DNA of 64,000 nt from Lentzea albida (lineage in GTDB: Bacteria; Actinomycetota; Actinomycetes; Mycobacteriales; Pseudonocardiaceae), in contig NZ_FOFV01000017.1 in the NCBI RefSeq assembly GCF_900111005.1, positions 1 to 64,000 on the forward strand, read 5' to 3'. Positions 33,676-41,888 of the stretch are shown piece after piece. How positions within the stretch are numbered: the first letter of the stretch is position 1; the number at the start of each line of letters is the position of its first letter. The translations under genes and the position numbers were made by a program. Below the pieces are notes generated by a model. It saw only the letters and a list, made by a program, of their open reading frames with translations, did not search any database and had not been told where the DNA came from.

Positions 33676-35004
33676 TCAGACGCCGGCCGGTTGGTGTTGT
33701 GGTTGCGGCGGCAGGTGTTCCAGCGACCGCTCGATGTCCTCGTCGGTGACCACGACCTCCTCGTCCACCTGACCGTCCAGATAGGACCGGTAGGACGCCA
33801 TGTCGAACAGCCCGTGCCCGCTGAGCGAGAACAGGATCACCGGCGAGGTGCCGTCCCGGTCGGCCTTGGCCGCTTCGACGACGGCGCCGTGCACGGCGTG
33901 GGCGCTCTCGGGAGCCGGCACGACGCCCTCGCTGCGGGCGAACAGCACGGCGGACTCGAACACGTCGCGCTGCTGGTAGGCGGTCGCCTCGACCAGACCG
34001 CGGTCGTACAGGGCGCTGACCACCTTGGCCGTGGCGTGGTAGCGCAGACCGCCCGCGTGCATCCGGGGTGGCGCGAACCGCGACCCCAGCGTGTACATCT
34101 TCTGCAACGGGTTCTGCTCGGAGCTGTCGGTGAAGTCGTAGGCGTAGCGGCCCCTGGTGAGCTTCGGGCACGCGGCGGGCTCCACCGACACGCACCGGAC
34201 GCGGCCCTGACCGGGACGCAGGAACGGGAAGGCGAGCCCGCCGAAGTTGCTGCCCGCGCCGAGGCCCGCGACCACGACGTCGGCCCGTTCGCCGAACTCG
34301 GTCAGCTGGTCGATCGCCTCCAGGCCCATGACCGTGTTGTGCAGCAACGAATACGTTTCGCCGCTGCCCGCGCAGAACCGGGTGCCGGGCTGCCGGGTGG
34401 CCTCCATGGCCTCGGCCAGCGCGATGGACAGCGTGCCCGCCTGCTCGTGGGCGAACCGCCGGCCCGCGGCGGTCCCCTCGCTGGGGCTCGCGATCACCTC
34501 CGCGCCGAGCATCTCCATGATGGTGCGGCGGTGCGGCTTGTTCTCGAGGCTGGTGCGGACCATGTAGACCACGCACTCCAGGCCGAACATGTGGCACGCC
34601 GTGGCGACCGCCGTGCCCCACTGGCCCGCGCCGGTGGCGACGGCGAGCCGCTTCGCACCGGCCGCCTTGTAGTAGTGGGCCTGGGCGATGGCGGTGTTGA
34701 GCTTGTGGCTGCCGGACGGGTTGCCGCCCTCGTACTTGTAGTAGACGCGGGCTCGCGTGCCGAGTGCCTTTTCGAACTCCCTGGCGCGGCGCAACGGCGT
34801 GACGCGCCACTGGGCGTAGCGCCGGGCGACCTCCTCGGGGATCGGCACCCAGCGCTCGCGCGTGACCTCCTGGCGGATCAGGCTGAGCGGCACCTGCGGG
34901 TCGAGCCGGGCGTCGGCGGGCCGTGCGGGCGGCGGCAGGTCCGGCGGCAGCTCGAAGTCGAGGTCCGCCAGGACGTTGTACCAGGCAGTGGGCGGTGTGG
35001 TCAC
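33676..35004 (-). CDS. TrpB2-like PLP enzyme with altered active site
   Basis: A 442-residue fold-type II PLP enzyme built like TrpB2: WRVTPLRRAREFEKALG, the PLP lysine K101 in GNPSGSHKLNTAIAQA, YMVRTSLENKPHRRTIMEM, and HAGGLRYHATAK. The segment TETGAGQWG of TrpB2 reads AVATGAGQWG, so the Glu that assists indole attack (E109 in Salmonella TrpB) is Ala123. The phosphate loop reads LGAGSNFGG instead of GGGSN. It is thus unlikely to make tryptophan and may do another beta-replacement or elimination on Ser, O-acyl-Ser or a carrier-bound amino acid. The GTG at 35004 overlaps the upstream stop. Confidence 0.85.
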   Translation of the reverse strand: MTTPPTAWYNVLADLDFELPPDLPPPARPADARLDPQVPLSLIRQEVTRERWVPIPEEVARRYAQWRVTPLRRAREFEKALGTRARVYYKYEGGNPSGSHKLNTAIAQAHYYKAAGAKRLAVATGAGQWGTAVATACHMFGLECVVYMVRTSLENKPHRRTIMEMLGAEVIASPSEGTAAGRRFAHEQAGTLSIALAEAMEATRQPGTRFCAGSGETYSLLHNTVMGLEAIDQLTEFGERADVVVAGLGAGSNFGGLAFPFLRPGQGRVRCVSVEPAACPKLTRGRYAYDFTDSSEQNPLQKMYTLGSRFAPPRMHAGGLRYHATAKVVSALYDRGLVEATAYQQRDVFESAVLFARSEGVVPAPESAHAVHGAVVEAAKADRDGTSPVILFSLSGHGLFDMASYRSYLDGQVDEEVVVTDEDIERSLEHLPPQPQHQPAGV

Positions 35005-35651
35005 CGGATCTCCTCGTGGTGGGACGGCCGGACGGCCAGGGCGAGGGTGCAGGGCGGTGGGACGTCCACCAGGCGCCAGCGGACGCGGCGCCAGCGGCCC
35101 GCGCGCGCGTCGGGGTGGACCGGGATGCGCCACGGCAGGTCGGCGAGCCCCATGCCGGTGACCTTCACGCACGCCTCCTGGACGGCCCAGACGCGGCTGA
35201 ACGCGTGCGCCGCGTCGGGCCGGGCGAGCACGTCGGCCGCGTGCGGGCCGCAGCAGCGCCGGACCAGTCCGCGGTGCGGCCGCTCGGGTGGCTCGGCGAC
35301 GTCGACACCGACCTCGCCGCCGGTCCACACGGCCGCGGCGGTGTGGTGGTCGGTGTGCGAGATGGACACGCCGACACCGGGCAGCAGCAACGGCTTTCCT
35401 CTGTCGGTGGTCCGCAACGGCCGGGCCGCCGCGCCGGGACCGAGCACCCGTGCGACGAGCTGCCGCAGCAGTGATCGTCCGCGCAGGAACTCGTTGGCGC
35501 GCAACGGCCCCATGCCTTCGGCCGCGGCGTGCTCGGTGGCGTCGGCGAAGCGGGTGTCGGTGGCGTGCGCCGGGAGGACGGCGACGTGGGCGGGGTGCAG
35601 CCGCGGGCCGACGGGCACGGCCAGCACGGGTGGGGTGAGCGACGTCGTCAC
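35001..35651 (-). CDS. Sfp-type 4'-phosphopantetheinyl transferase
   Basis: A 216-residue PPTase with SISHTDHHTAAAV (substrate-binding His), the magnesium-binding VGVDVAEPPER and WAVQEACVKVTGMGLADL, in which the usual Lys of WxxKEA is Gln. It would attach the phosphopantetheine arm to the three carrier proteins of the cluster, from CoA. GTG starts and 4-base overlaps join it to both neighbours, so it is a core member of the operon. Confidence 0.88.
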   Translation of the reverse strand: MTTSLTPPVLAVPVGPRLHPAHVAVLPAHATDTRFADATEHAAAEGMGPLRANEFLRGRSLLRQLVARVLGPGAAARPLRTTDRGKPLLLPGVGVSISHTDHHTAAAVWTGGEVGVDVAEPPERPHRGLVRRCCGPHAADVLARPDAAHAFSRVWAVQEACVKVTGMGLADLPWRIPVHPDARAGRWRRVRWRLVDVPPPCTLALAVRPSHHEEIR

Positions 35652-36838
35652 AGCGCCAGCCCCACCCCGCGGTCGACCAGCACCAGCGCGCCGTTGGCGC
35701 CGAGCAGCCGGTCGTTCGCGTAGTTCAGCGAGGCCGACCGGAGGTCGCGGAACATCCGCTCCAGCGGCAGCGGCGCGTCGCGCAGGTAGCCGTGCCGCAG
35801 GCCGACGACCTCGACCAGCGCGTCCACGACGGCGAACGAGCGTTCGGCGGCGTGCACCTTGAGGCCGTTGAGGCGCAGCTGCACGTCCGGTGCCTCCGGG
35901 TCGGGCGCGAGGCCGGTGTCCCGCACCACCTGCGCGATCAGCGCGGCCGTGGTGTCGAGGTCGAGCCGCACCCTGGCGAGCCGGGCGCGCAGCAGGTCCG
36001 AGTCGAGGTCGAACTGCTTGCGGCCGGCGGGGCTGCGCACCAGTTCGAGCACGGCCCGCAACGCCCCGCGCGCGGCGCCGAGCCAGCACGACGCCCACGC
36101 GATGTGGCCGACCGGGACGAACGTGCGCAGCGCCACCTCGCGGAACCCTCCCGCGCCGCCGACGATCGCGCTCTCGGGGACCACACCGGAGAGCTGCAGT
36201 GGTCCGCTGTGCGTCCCGCGCATGCCCATGGGGTCCCAGGAGAAGCCTTCGGCGTGCCGCACGGTCAGCTGGGCGCGGTCGGCGTAGACCAGCGACACGT
36301 CGGCCGGCTGCGCGGTGTCGGAGTCCTTCATGGTGATCAGGAAGCCGTCGGCGTTCGAGCCCCCGGTGACGATCGGCGCGTCGCGCTCCAGGTGCACCCG
36401 GTCGCCTTCGCGGCGCAGCGGCGCGTGGGCGCTGAGGAGGTGGCCGCCCTTGACCTTCTCGCTCGTGACCGAGGCGACGTACACCTGTCCCGCGGCCAGC
36501 CGGGGCAGCAGGTCCGCCCGCAGCTCCGGGCCCGCGTGCACCGCCAGCGCCGCGACCTGCTGGCAGTGCATCGCCCAGATCATGCCCGTCGACAGGCATT
36601 CGCCGGACAGCTCGGCGGCGACGCGCACGAGGTCGTCCAGGCCTCCGCCGAGACCGCCGTGCGCCGTCGGCACGAGCAGGCCCATCAACCCGCTGTGCCG
36701 CAACGCGTCCAGCGGCGCGGTGGGGAAGGTGGCGTCGGCGTCCACCCTCCGGGCGTGCTCGCGCAGCACCGGCAGCACCGCCGCGACCCGGTCGCCGATC
36801 CCCTGCCGCGCGACCGGCGGGGCCTGCGTGGCGGTCAC
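35648..36838 (-). CDS. Acyl-CoA-dehydrogenase-fold flavoprotein, probable monooxygenase component
   Basis: A 396-residue protein of the ACAD fold (LMGLLVPTAHGGLGGGLDD, WAMHCQQVAALAVHAG, a GTHSGPLQLSGVVP strand). The C-terminal position where dehydrogenases carry the catalytic Glu (YEGT) reads LNYANDRLL, so the base is missing. ACAD-fold proteins lacking it and paired with a flavin reductase are usually flavin-dependent N- or C-oxygenases (KijD3/DszC type). A flavin reductase is in this operon. I therefore favour hydroxylation or amine oxidation over dehydrogenation. It overlaps both neighbours by 4 bases. Confidence 0.8.
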   Translation of the reverse strand: MTATQAPPVARQGIGDRVAAVLPVLREHARRVDADATFPTAPLDALRHSGLMGLLVPTAHGGLGGGLDDLVRVAAELSGECLSTGMIWAMHCQQVAALAVHAGPELRADLLPRLAAGQVYVASVTSEKVKGGHLLSAHAPLRREGDRVHLERDAPIVTGGSNADGFLITMKDSDTAQPADVSLVYADRAQLTVRHAEGFSWDPMGMRGTHSGPLQLSGVVPESAIVGGAGGFREVALRTFVPVGHIAWASCWLGAARGALRAVLELVRSPAGRKQFDLDSDLLRARLARVRLDLDTTAALIAQVVRDTGLAPDPEAPDVQLRLNGLKVHAAERSFAVVDALVEVVGLRHGYLRDAPLPLERMFRDLRSASLNYANDRLLGANGALVLVDRGVGLAL

Positions 36839-37095
36839 GACATCTCCGCGGCGGGCTCGTCCACGGCCGTTCCCACGGCCCGGCGCAGGCTTTCGGCGGT
36901 CGCGAAGGTGTCACCGGTCATCATCTCGTCCGGCAACACGACGCCCAGTTCGTCCTCCAGGTCGAACAGCAGCTCCACGGCCTGCATCGAGTCCAGGCCG
37001 TACTTCTTGAGCGGCGCGTCGCCCGGCAGTTCCGCGTCCTCCGGCAGGTTCTTCAGGTGCCGGCGCAGCACCGAGTCGAACTCGTTGTCTTCCAT
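36835..37095 (-). CDS. Acyl carrier protein 2 (phosphopantetheine domain)
   Basis: An 86-residue stand-alone carrier protein with the attachment Ser in KKYGLDSMQAVELLFDLEDE. It follows the decarboxylase by 14 bp and overlaps the ACAD-like gene by 4. The ATG at 37095 has AAAGGA upstream; an alternative ATG six codons earlier exists. Its position next to the decarboxylase suggests it carries the amino-acid substrate of that enzyme. Confidence 0.9.
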   Translation of the reverse strand: MEDNEFDSVLRRHLKNLPEDAELPGDAPLKKYGLDSMQAVELLFDLEDELGVVLPDEMMTGDTFATAESLRRAVGTAVDEPAAEMS

Positions 37096-37109
37096 GACGG
37101 ATCGTCCTT

Positions 37110-38642
37110 TCATCCACTGTGGACAGGGAGTTGCCCGGCACCGCGCACGAGGCGCAGGCGTGACACGTCGAGCACGGAGTCGCCGCGCACCACCACTTCG
37201 GCGGGAGGTGTGTGGCCCAGGAAGCCGATCAGGCTCGCGGTGAGCCCGTAGGCGCCGACGTTGGGCACGACGACGAGGTCGCCGGGCCGCACGGCGGGCA
37301 TCCGCAGGCCGCGGCCGAGGGTGTCGAGCGGCGTGCAGAGCGGTCCGACCAGCGTCGCGGTCACCTCGCCCGGTTCGCGAGCGCCGACGGACACGACGTC
37401 GGGCGCGAGCCGGGGCAGGCGGCGCAGGCCGGACATGCCGCCGAGGTGGTTGACGCCCGTGTCGAGCACGACGAACAACTCGCCCTTGGAGCGCTTGACG
37501 TCCACGACGCGGGCGACCAGGACGCCGGAGTCGCCGACGAGATGACGTCCGGACTCGAACGCGATCCGCGGCGCGCCGTCACGCCATCCGGGCAACCGCC
37601 GGTCCAGCAGTGCGCTGAGCCGCGCGGCCAGCCCGGGGAACCGCGGCCGCACTCCCCGGTGCGCGTAGGGCGCCCCGAACCCGCCACCGAGGTCGATCTC
37701 CTCGAACCGCCCGAGCCGGCCTGCCAGGGAGGTGGCGAGGTCGACGGCCACCTCGAACTGGCGCAGCAGCGCGTCCTCGTCGACGAAGTTGCTGCCCATG
37801 TAGAGGTGCAAGCCCGTGACGGTCGCGGCGGCGTGGCCGACGAACGACCCCGGATCGGCGGCGACCCACGACGCGTCGGCGCCGAACTGGGAGGCGGTAC
37901 CGGTCATGGTGAGGCCGGTGCCCGCCACACCCTCGTCCGCGTTCACCCGCAACAGGCACTTCGCCTCGACACCGTGCCGCGCCGCGCTCTCGCCGACCGC
38001 GCGCAGGTCGGTGGGCGAGTCGACGGAGAACCGGGTCACCCCGAGGCCGAGTGCGTGCTCCAGCACCGCGGCGGACTTTCCCGGTCCGGTGAGCAGCACC
38101 TGGTCCGGTGGCACGCCCGCCTGCAAGGCCGCGTCGACCTCACCGTCGGAGCTGACCTCGGCCCGGCACCCGAGGCGGGCCAGGGTGCCGACCACGGCGG
38201 GGTGCGGGTTGGCTTTGAGGGAGTAGTAGAGGACGGATGGGTGCGGCAGGGCTCGGCGCAGGTCGATGTGTGCGGCTTCGACTGCGTCGAGGTCGTAGAC
38301 GTAGGCGGGGGTGCCGGCCAGTTCCGCGATGCGTTCGGCCAGGGGTGTGGGGTGCGTGTTGGTGGAGGGGGCCGCTGGGGTGGGGGCGGTGTTGGAGGCG
38401 GTGGCGGACGGGTTGTGGGCGGAGGGCGTGGCCGGAGCGTGGGTGGCGCGTGCGGCGGTGGCCGCCGGGTTGTTGGCGGTGGTGGCCGGGTTGTCGGTGG
38501 TAGCGGCCGGGTTGTGGGTGGTGGCCTCCGAGTCGGTGGCGGCAGCCGCCACCGAGTCGGAGGCGGTGCCCGCGGCAGTCGCCCCCGGCTCGCCGGCCGC
38601 ACCTGCGACCGTCCCCGCACCCGCGGCCGTCACCGCGGTCAT
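37110..38642 (-). CDS. Alanine-racemase-fold PLP decarboxylase (BtrK/DAP-decarboxylase family) with repeat-rich N-terminal tail
   Basis: A 510-residue protein. Residues 1-98 are a low-complexity Ala/Thr/Asn/Pro tail including three 7-residue repeats (TTHNPAA-like). The enzyme core starts near 100: PLP lysine K143 in YYSLKANPHP, the glycine loop DLGGGFGAPY, FESGRHLVGDSGVL, the active-site GPLCTPLDTLGRG and VPNVGAYG. The GPLCTPLD form is typical of decarboxylases associated with carrier-protein systems; BtrK decarboxylates glutamyl-ACP in butirosin biosynthesis. It overlaps the upstream ligase gene (ATGA). Decarboxylation of an ACP-bound amino acid is inference from context. Confidence 0.85.
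   Translation of the reverse strand: MTAVTAAGAGTVAGAAGEPGATAAGTASDSVAAAATDSEATTHNPAATTDNPATTANNPAATAARATHAPATPSAHNPSATASNTAPTPAAPSTNTHPTPLAERIAELAGTPAYVYDLDAVEAAHIDLRRALPHPSVLYYSLKANPHPAVVGTLARLGCRAEVSSDGEVDAALQAGVPPDQVLLTGPGKSAAVLEHALGLGVTRFSVDSPTDLRAVGESAARHGVEAKCLLRVNADEGVAGTGLTMTGTASQFGADASWVAADPGSFVGHAAATVTGLHLYMGSNFVDEDALLRQFEVAVDLATSLAGRLGRFEEIDLGGGFGAPYAHRGVRPRFPGLAARLSALLDRRLPGWRDGAPRIAFESGRHLVGDSGVLVARVVDVKRSKGELFVVLDTGVNHLGGMSGLRRLPRLAPDVVSVGAREPGEVTATLVGPLCTPLDTLGRGLRMPAVRPGDLVVVPNVGAYGLTASLIGFLGHTPPAEVVVRGDSVLDVSRLRLVRGAGQLPVHSG
38464..38526. repeat. Three 21-bp tandem repeats inside the decarboxylase gene
   Basis: Units at 38464-38484, 38485-38505 and 38506-38526 all begin GCCGGGTTGT (+ strand) and differ at a few later positions. 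They encode three heptapeptides containing Asn-Pro-Ala in the N-terminal tail of the decarboxylase. Slippage would change the tail length in steps of seven residues. Confidence 0.8.
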
Positions 38643-40120
38643 GACGCACCGCCCTGACCGGCGAGCAGCTCCGCCAGCCCCTTCTTGTCCACCTTGCCGT
38701 TGACGCTGAGCGGCAGGGCGTCGAGCACCACGACCTGGCTCGGCAGCTTCTGCTCCTCCAGGCGGACGCCCAGCTGTTGCACCACGTACGGCACGAGCAG
38801 GTCGCCCGCGACCGCCAGCCGCGCGCCGGAGGCCTCGTCCGGGGGCAGCAGTGCGGCGAGCTCCACCCCTGGCACGTCCAGCGCCGCCGCCTCGATCTCG
38901 AGACAGCTCATCCGGATGCCGCGCTGCTTGTAGATGTCGTCGTCGCGGCCGACGAAGTAGAGGTGGCCGTCCTCGTCGAAGCGGCAGCGGTCGCCGGTGT
39001 GCAGCACCGGCTGGCCGAACGCGTCGCGGCGGAAGCGGCGGGCGGTCAGGTCCGGTGCGCGCCAGTAGCCCGCCATCACGTTCGGGCCGCGCACCACCAG
39101 CTCGCCGGTCTCGCCCGCGGGCAGGCGGTGGCCGTCCTCGTCGGCGGCGTAGGCCTCGGTGCCGGGCAGCGGCAGACCGCAGGAGCCCGGGCGGGTCAGG
39201 TCGGCGTTCGGCTCGGCGATGGAGACGCGCTTGCACTCGGTCAGCCCGAACATCGCCACCACCTCGAGCCCCGGCACGGCCTCCCGCAGCCGCACAGACG
39301 CCGTGACCGGCAGTGCGGCGCCGGTGTTGGTGACCATGCGCAGCCGCTCGGGAGGACGTCCGGCTCGGCCCACGAGCCGGCCGAGGGTGGACGCGAGGCT
39401 CGGCACCAGTGGGAAGACGGTGGTGCCGTGCTCCGTCAACCGCCGCAGCAGCGTGGGTCCGGCGTCGCCGTCGTCGCCGACCACCAGGCACGCCCCGGCC
39501 CGGCAGGACAGGAACATCTGGTACTGGCCGTAGTCGAACGACAGGGGCAGGCAGCAGAACACCACGTCGTCGGCGCGGTAGCCCAGGCGGGCGTTGATCG
39601 CGGACGCGGCGAACAGCACCTGGGCGTGGGTCGAGATGACCGCCTTCGGCATGGACGTGCTGCCCGACGTGTAGATGAGGGCCACCGGGTCGGTGGCCGC
39701 GCACGGCTCGCCGGCCGGCAGGGATCCGGACGGGGTCGCGGGCAGCTCGGCCAGCCGGTGCACCGGTACGCCGACCGCCAGGCCCGCTGCCTCGTCGGTG
39801 GCCAGGACGAGCCGCGGTTCGCTGTCGCCGAGGATGTGGTCCAGGTGGTACGGGCGGATGCGGTCGCTGAGCACGACGTGCAGCGCGCCGAGGCGGGAGC
39901 ACGCGTGCACGAGCGCGGTCGTCTCCAACGCGTGTGGCGCGAGCAGCAGCACACGGTCGCCGCGCACGACGCCCCTGTCCCGCAACCACTCGGCGTAGGC
40001 GACGGACCTCGTGCGCAGCTCGTGGTAGGTCCAGGTCCGCTCGCCTCGGCGGACGGCCGGGGCGTCGGGGGTGAGCTCGGCCCGCCGGTCGAGCAGGTGG
40101 TGCAGCAGGAAGGCCGTCAT
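38639..40120 (-). CDS. AMP-dependent acyl/aminoacyl ligase 1
   Basis: A 493-residue adenylate-forming enzyme. The P-loop-like IYTSGSTSMPKAVISTH, the FGLTECKRV motif, the LHTGDRCRFDEDG hinge region and the C-terminal Lys in LPLSVNGKVDKKG are all present. It would adenylate a carboxylate and pass it to a carrier protein or CoA. It is flanked by carrier protein 1 upstream and the decarboxylase downstream with 4-base overlaps. Its substrate pocket cannot be read reliably by eye; the product could be an amino acid. Confidence 0.88.
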   Translation of the reverse strand: MTAFLLHHLLDRRAELTPDAPAVRRGERTWTYHELRTRSVAYAEWLRDRGVVRGDRVLLLAPHALETTALVHACSRLGALHVVLSDRIRPYHLDHILGDSEPRLVLATDEAAGLAVGVPVHRLAELPATPSGSLPAGEPCAATDPVALIYTSGSTSMPKAVISTHAQVLFAASAINARLGYRADDVVFCCLPLSFDYGQYQMFLSCRAGACLVVGDDGDAGPTLLRRLTEHGTTVFPLVPSLASTLGRLVGRAGRPPERLRMVTNTGAALPVTASVRLREAVPGLEVVAMFGLTECKRVSIAEPNADLTRPGSCGLPLPGTEAYAADEDGHRLPAGETGELVVRGPNVMAGYWRAPDLTARRFRRDAFGQPVLHTGDRCRFDEDGHLYFVGRDDDIYKQRGIRMSCLEIEAAALDVPGVELAALLPPDEASGARLAVAGDLLVPYVVQQLGVRLEEQKLPSQVVVLDALPLSVNGKVDKKGLAELLAGQGGAS

Positions 40121-40395
40121 CGGATCGCCTCCGGGGTCGCGCCCGCGACGGTGGTCGCGAGCAGGTCGGTCAGCGAGGCCAGCGAGTCGAACGCCTCGGG
40201 GACGATGAGGTCCGCGGGCACCTCGACGCCCAGGTCGGTCTCGAGCCTCTCCAGCACGGTGACGACCGCGATCGAGTCGAACCCGGGCAGGTCGAACAGC
40301 GAGTGCGCCGACCGCGGTGCGCCGGGCTCCGTGCCCAATACCGCGGCCACCGCGTGCGCGGCCCGGTCGGCGAGTTCCTGTCGTGGGGGCCGCAT
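40117..40395 (-). CDS. Acyl carrier protein 1 (phosphopantetheine domain)
   Basis: A 92-residue stand-alone carrier protein with the attachment Ser in DLPGFDSIAVVTVLERLE. It lies between the two AMP-ligases, sharing one base with the upstream stop and overlapping the downstream ligase by 4, so the three are made together. One of the ligases presumably loads it. Confidence 0.9.
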   Translation of the reverse strand: MRPPRQELADRAAHAVAAVLGTEPGAPRSAHSLFDLPGFDSIAVVTVLERLETDLGVEVPADLIVPEAFDSLASLTDLLATTVAGATPEAIR

Positions 40396-41888
40396 CAGAC
40401 TTCCTTCCCGATGGAGGTGACGAGGGCGGGCAGGTCGGCGCGGGCGACCTTGCCGGTGCTGGTGCGGGGCAGGTCCGGCACGACGTGCACGGCGCCTGGC
40501 ACCATGTAGCCGGGCAGCCTGGCCCGGCAGTGCGCGAGGACGTCCGCGCCGGTGAGCCCGCCGCGGCCGGGCCGGGGCACGACCAGGGCGTGCAGCCGGT
40601 GGGTCAGTTCGGGATCCGGGACGGCGACCACCACGACCTCGGCGACGTCCGGGTGGGTGCCGGCCGCCGCCTCGACGTCGCCCAGCTCGACCCGGTAACC
40701 GCGCGTCTTGACCAGTCCGTCGCGGCGGCCCAGCAGGTGCAGCAGGCCGTCGGCGTCCCGGCGGGCGATGTCGCCGGTGCGGTAGCAGCGGCGCGGCCCA
40801 CCGGGGGTGGGCAACTCCACCGTCGCGGCGGCCGTCAGGTCGGGCCGGCCCAGGTAGCCGGGGGTGACGCAGTCACCGGCCACCACGAGTTCGCCCTCGC
40901 CCGCGCCGTCGAACGACGCGGTGCCGTCCGCGGCCAGCAGGCCGATGAGGGCGCCCCCGACCGGGCGCCCGACGGGCACGCGGGTGTCGGGGCCGGGAGG
41001 GCCGTCCAGCACGTGGCTGGTGATGACGTTGGTCTCGATCGGACCGTAGAGGTTGGCGACCGCCGCCTGCGGGAGGGCGTGCATCAGCTCCGCGAGCGCG
41101 GCGGCGCGGAACTCCTCCCCCGCGTACAGGACGCGCCGCAGGGCGGGCAGGCCGTCGGCGCGCACCGTCGAGCGCCGCAGCAGCGCGGTCAGCGCCGACG
41201 GCACCGCGTACAGGTGGGTGATCGCGCGCTCGGCGAGAAACCGTTGCAGCGCTTGGGGGAACAACGCGTGACGCTCCGGCACGGGGTGCACTTCCGCACC
41301 CGCGCCCAGCCCGACGTAGACGTCGTAGACCGGCAGGTCGAAGTGCAGCGGCGCGTGCACCGCGACCCGGTCGCCCGGCCCCAGCGGGAACGCGGACGCG
41401 GCCCAGTCGACGAACGCCGAGGCGTTGCGGTGCGTGATCACGACGCCCTTGGGCGTGCCGGTGGAGCCGGAGGTGTAGAGGACGTACGCCTCGTCGTCGT
41501 GGCGGAGGTCCGGGAAGGCGGCGGCCGGGGTGTCCGACGCGGTGACTGCGGTGGGCACGCCCAGGTAGTCACCACCGATGGCGACGGCACAGGCCGAGTC
41601 GGTCACGACGAACCGCTGCCGCCGCACCGGCGCGGACGGGTCGACCGGCACGTAGGCGCACCCGGCCCGCAGGACGGCGAGCATCGCGAGCACCGTGCCC
41701 GGCTGCTTGGTGCTGACCACGGCGATCCGGTTGCCAGGACCGACCTGGCGCAGCAGTGCCGAGGCCAGGCCGTCGACAGCGGTCGCGAGCTCGCGGTACG
41801 ACGTCGTCGCACCAGCGGCGTCCACGAGGGCGACGGCGTCGGGCGTGCGCCGGGCGGCGTCCAGGACTCGGTCGAGCACGGTGGTCAT
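40395..41888 (-). CDS. AMP-dependent ligase 2 (NRPS adenylation-domain-like)
   Basis: A 497-residue stand-alone adenylation enzyme. It contains YVPVDPSAPVRRQRFVV, YVLYTSGSTGTPKGVVITH, NLYGPIETNV, YRTGDIARRDADG, GRRDGLVKTRGYRVELGDVE and the C-terminal catalytic Lys in TSTGKVARADLP, all typical of amino-acid-activating NRPS A domains. The carrier-protein gene begins at the base of its stop codon. It probably selects the amino acid that enters the pathway; lysine, glutamate or aminoadipate would fit the neighbouring enzymes but this is inference. Confidence 0.9.
   Translation of the reverse strand: MTTVLDRVLDAARRTPDAVALVDAAGATTSYRELATAVDGLASALLRQVGPGNRIAVVSTKQPGTVLAMLAVLRAGCAYVPVDPSAPVRRQRFVVTDSACAVAIGGDYLGVPTAVTASDTPAAAFPDLRHDDEAYVLYTSGSTGTPKGVVITHRNASAFVDWAASAFPLGPGDRVAVHAPLHFDLPVYDVYVGLGAGAEVHPVPERHALFPQALQRFLAERAITHLYAVPSALTALLRRSTVRADGLPALRRVLYAGEEFRAAALAELMHALPQAAVANLYGPIETNVITSHVLDGPPGPDTRVPVGRPVGGALIGLLAADGTASFDGAGEGELVVAGDCVTPGYLGRPDLTAAATVELPTPGGPRRCYRTGDIARRDADGLLHLLGRRDGLVKTRGYRVELGDVEAAAGTHPDVAEVVVVAVPDPELTHRLHALVVPRPGRGGLTGADVLAHCRARLPGYMVPGAVHVVPDLPRTSTGKVARADLPALVTSIGKEV

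Noticed and set aside
33676..35004. Calling the TrpB-like enzyme a tryptophan synthase beta chain
   Set aside because: The catalytic Glu is Ala, the phosphate loop is altered, there is no trpA nearby, and the gene is embedded in a specialised operon.
32443..35862. A 1139-codon open frame on the + strand
   Set aside because: It is antisense to five well-supported operon genes and has no motif or ribosome site.
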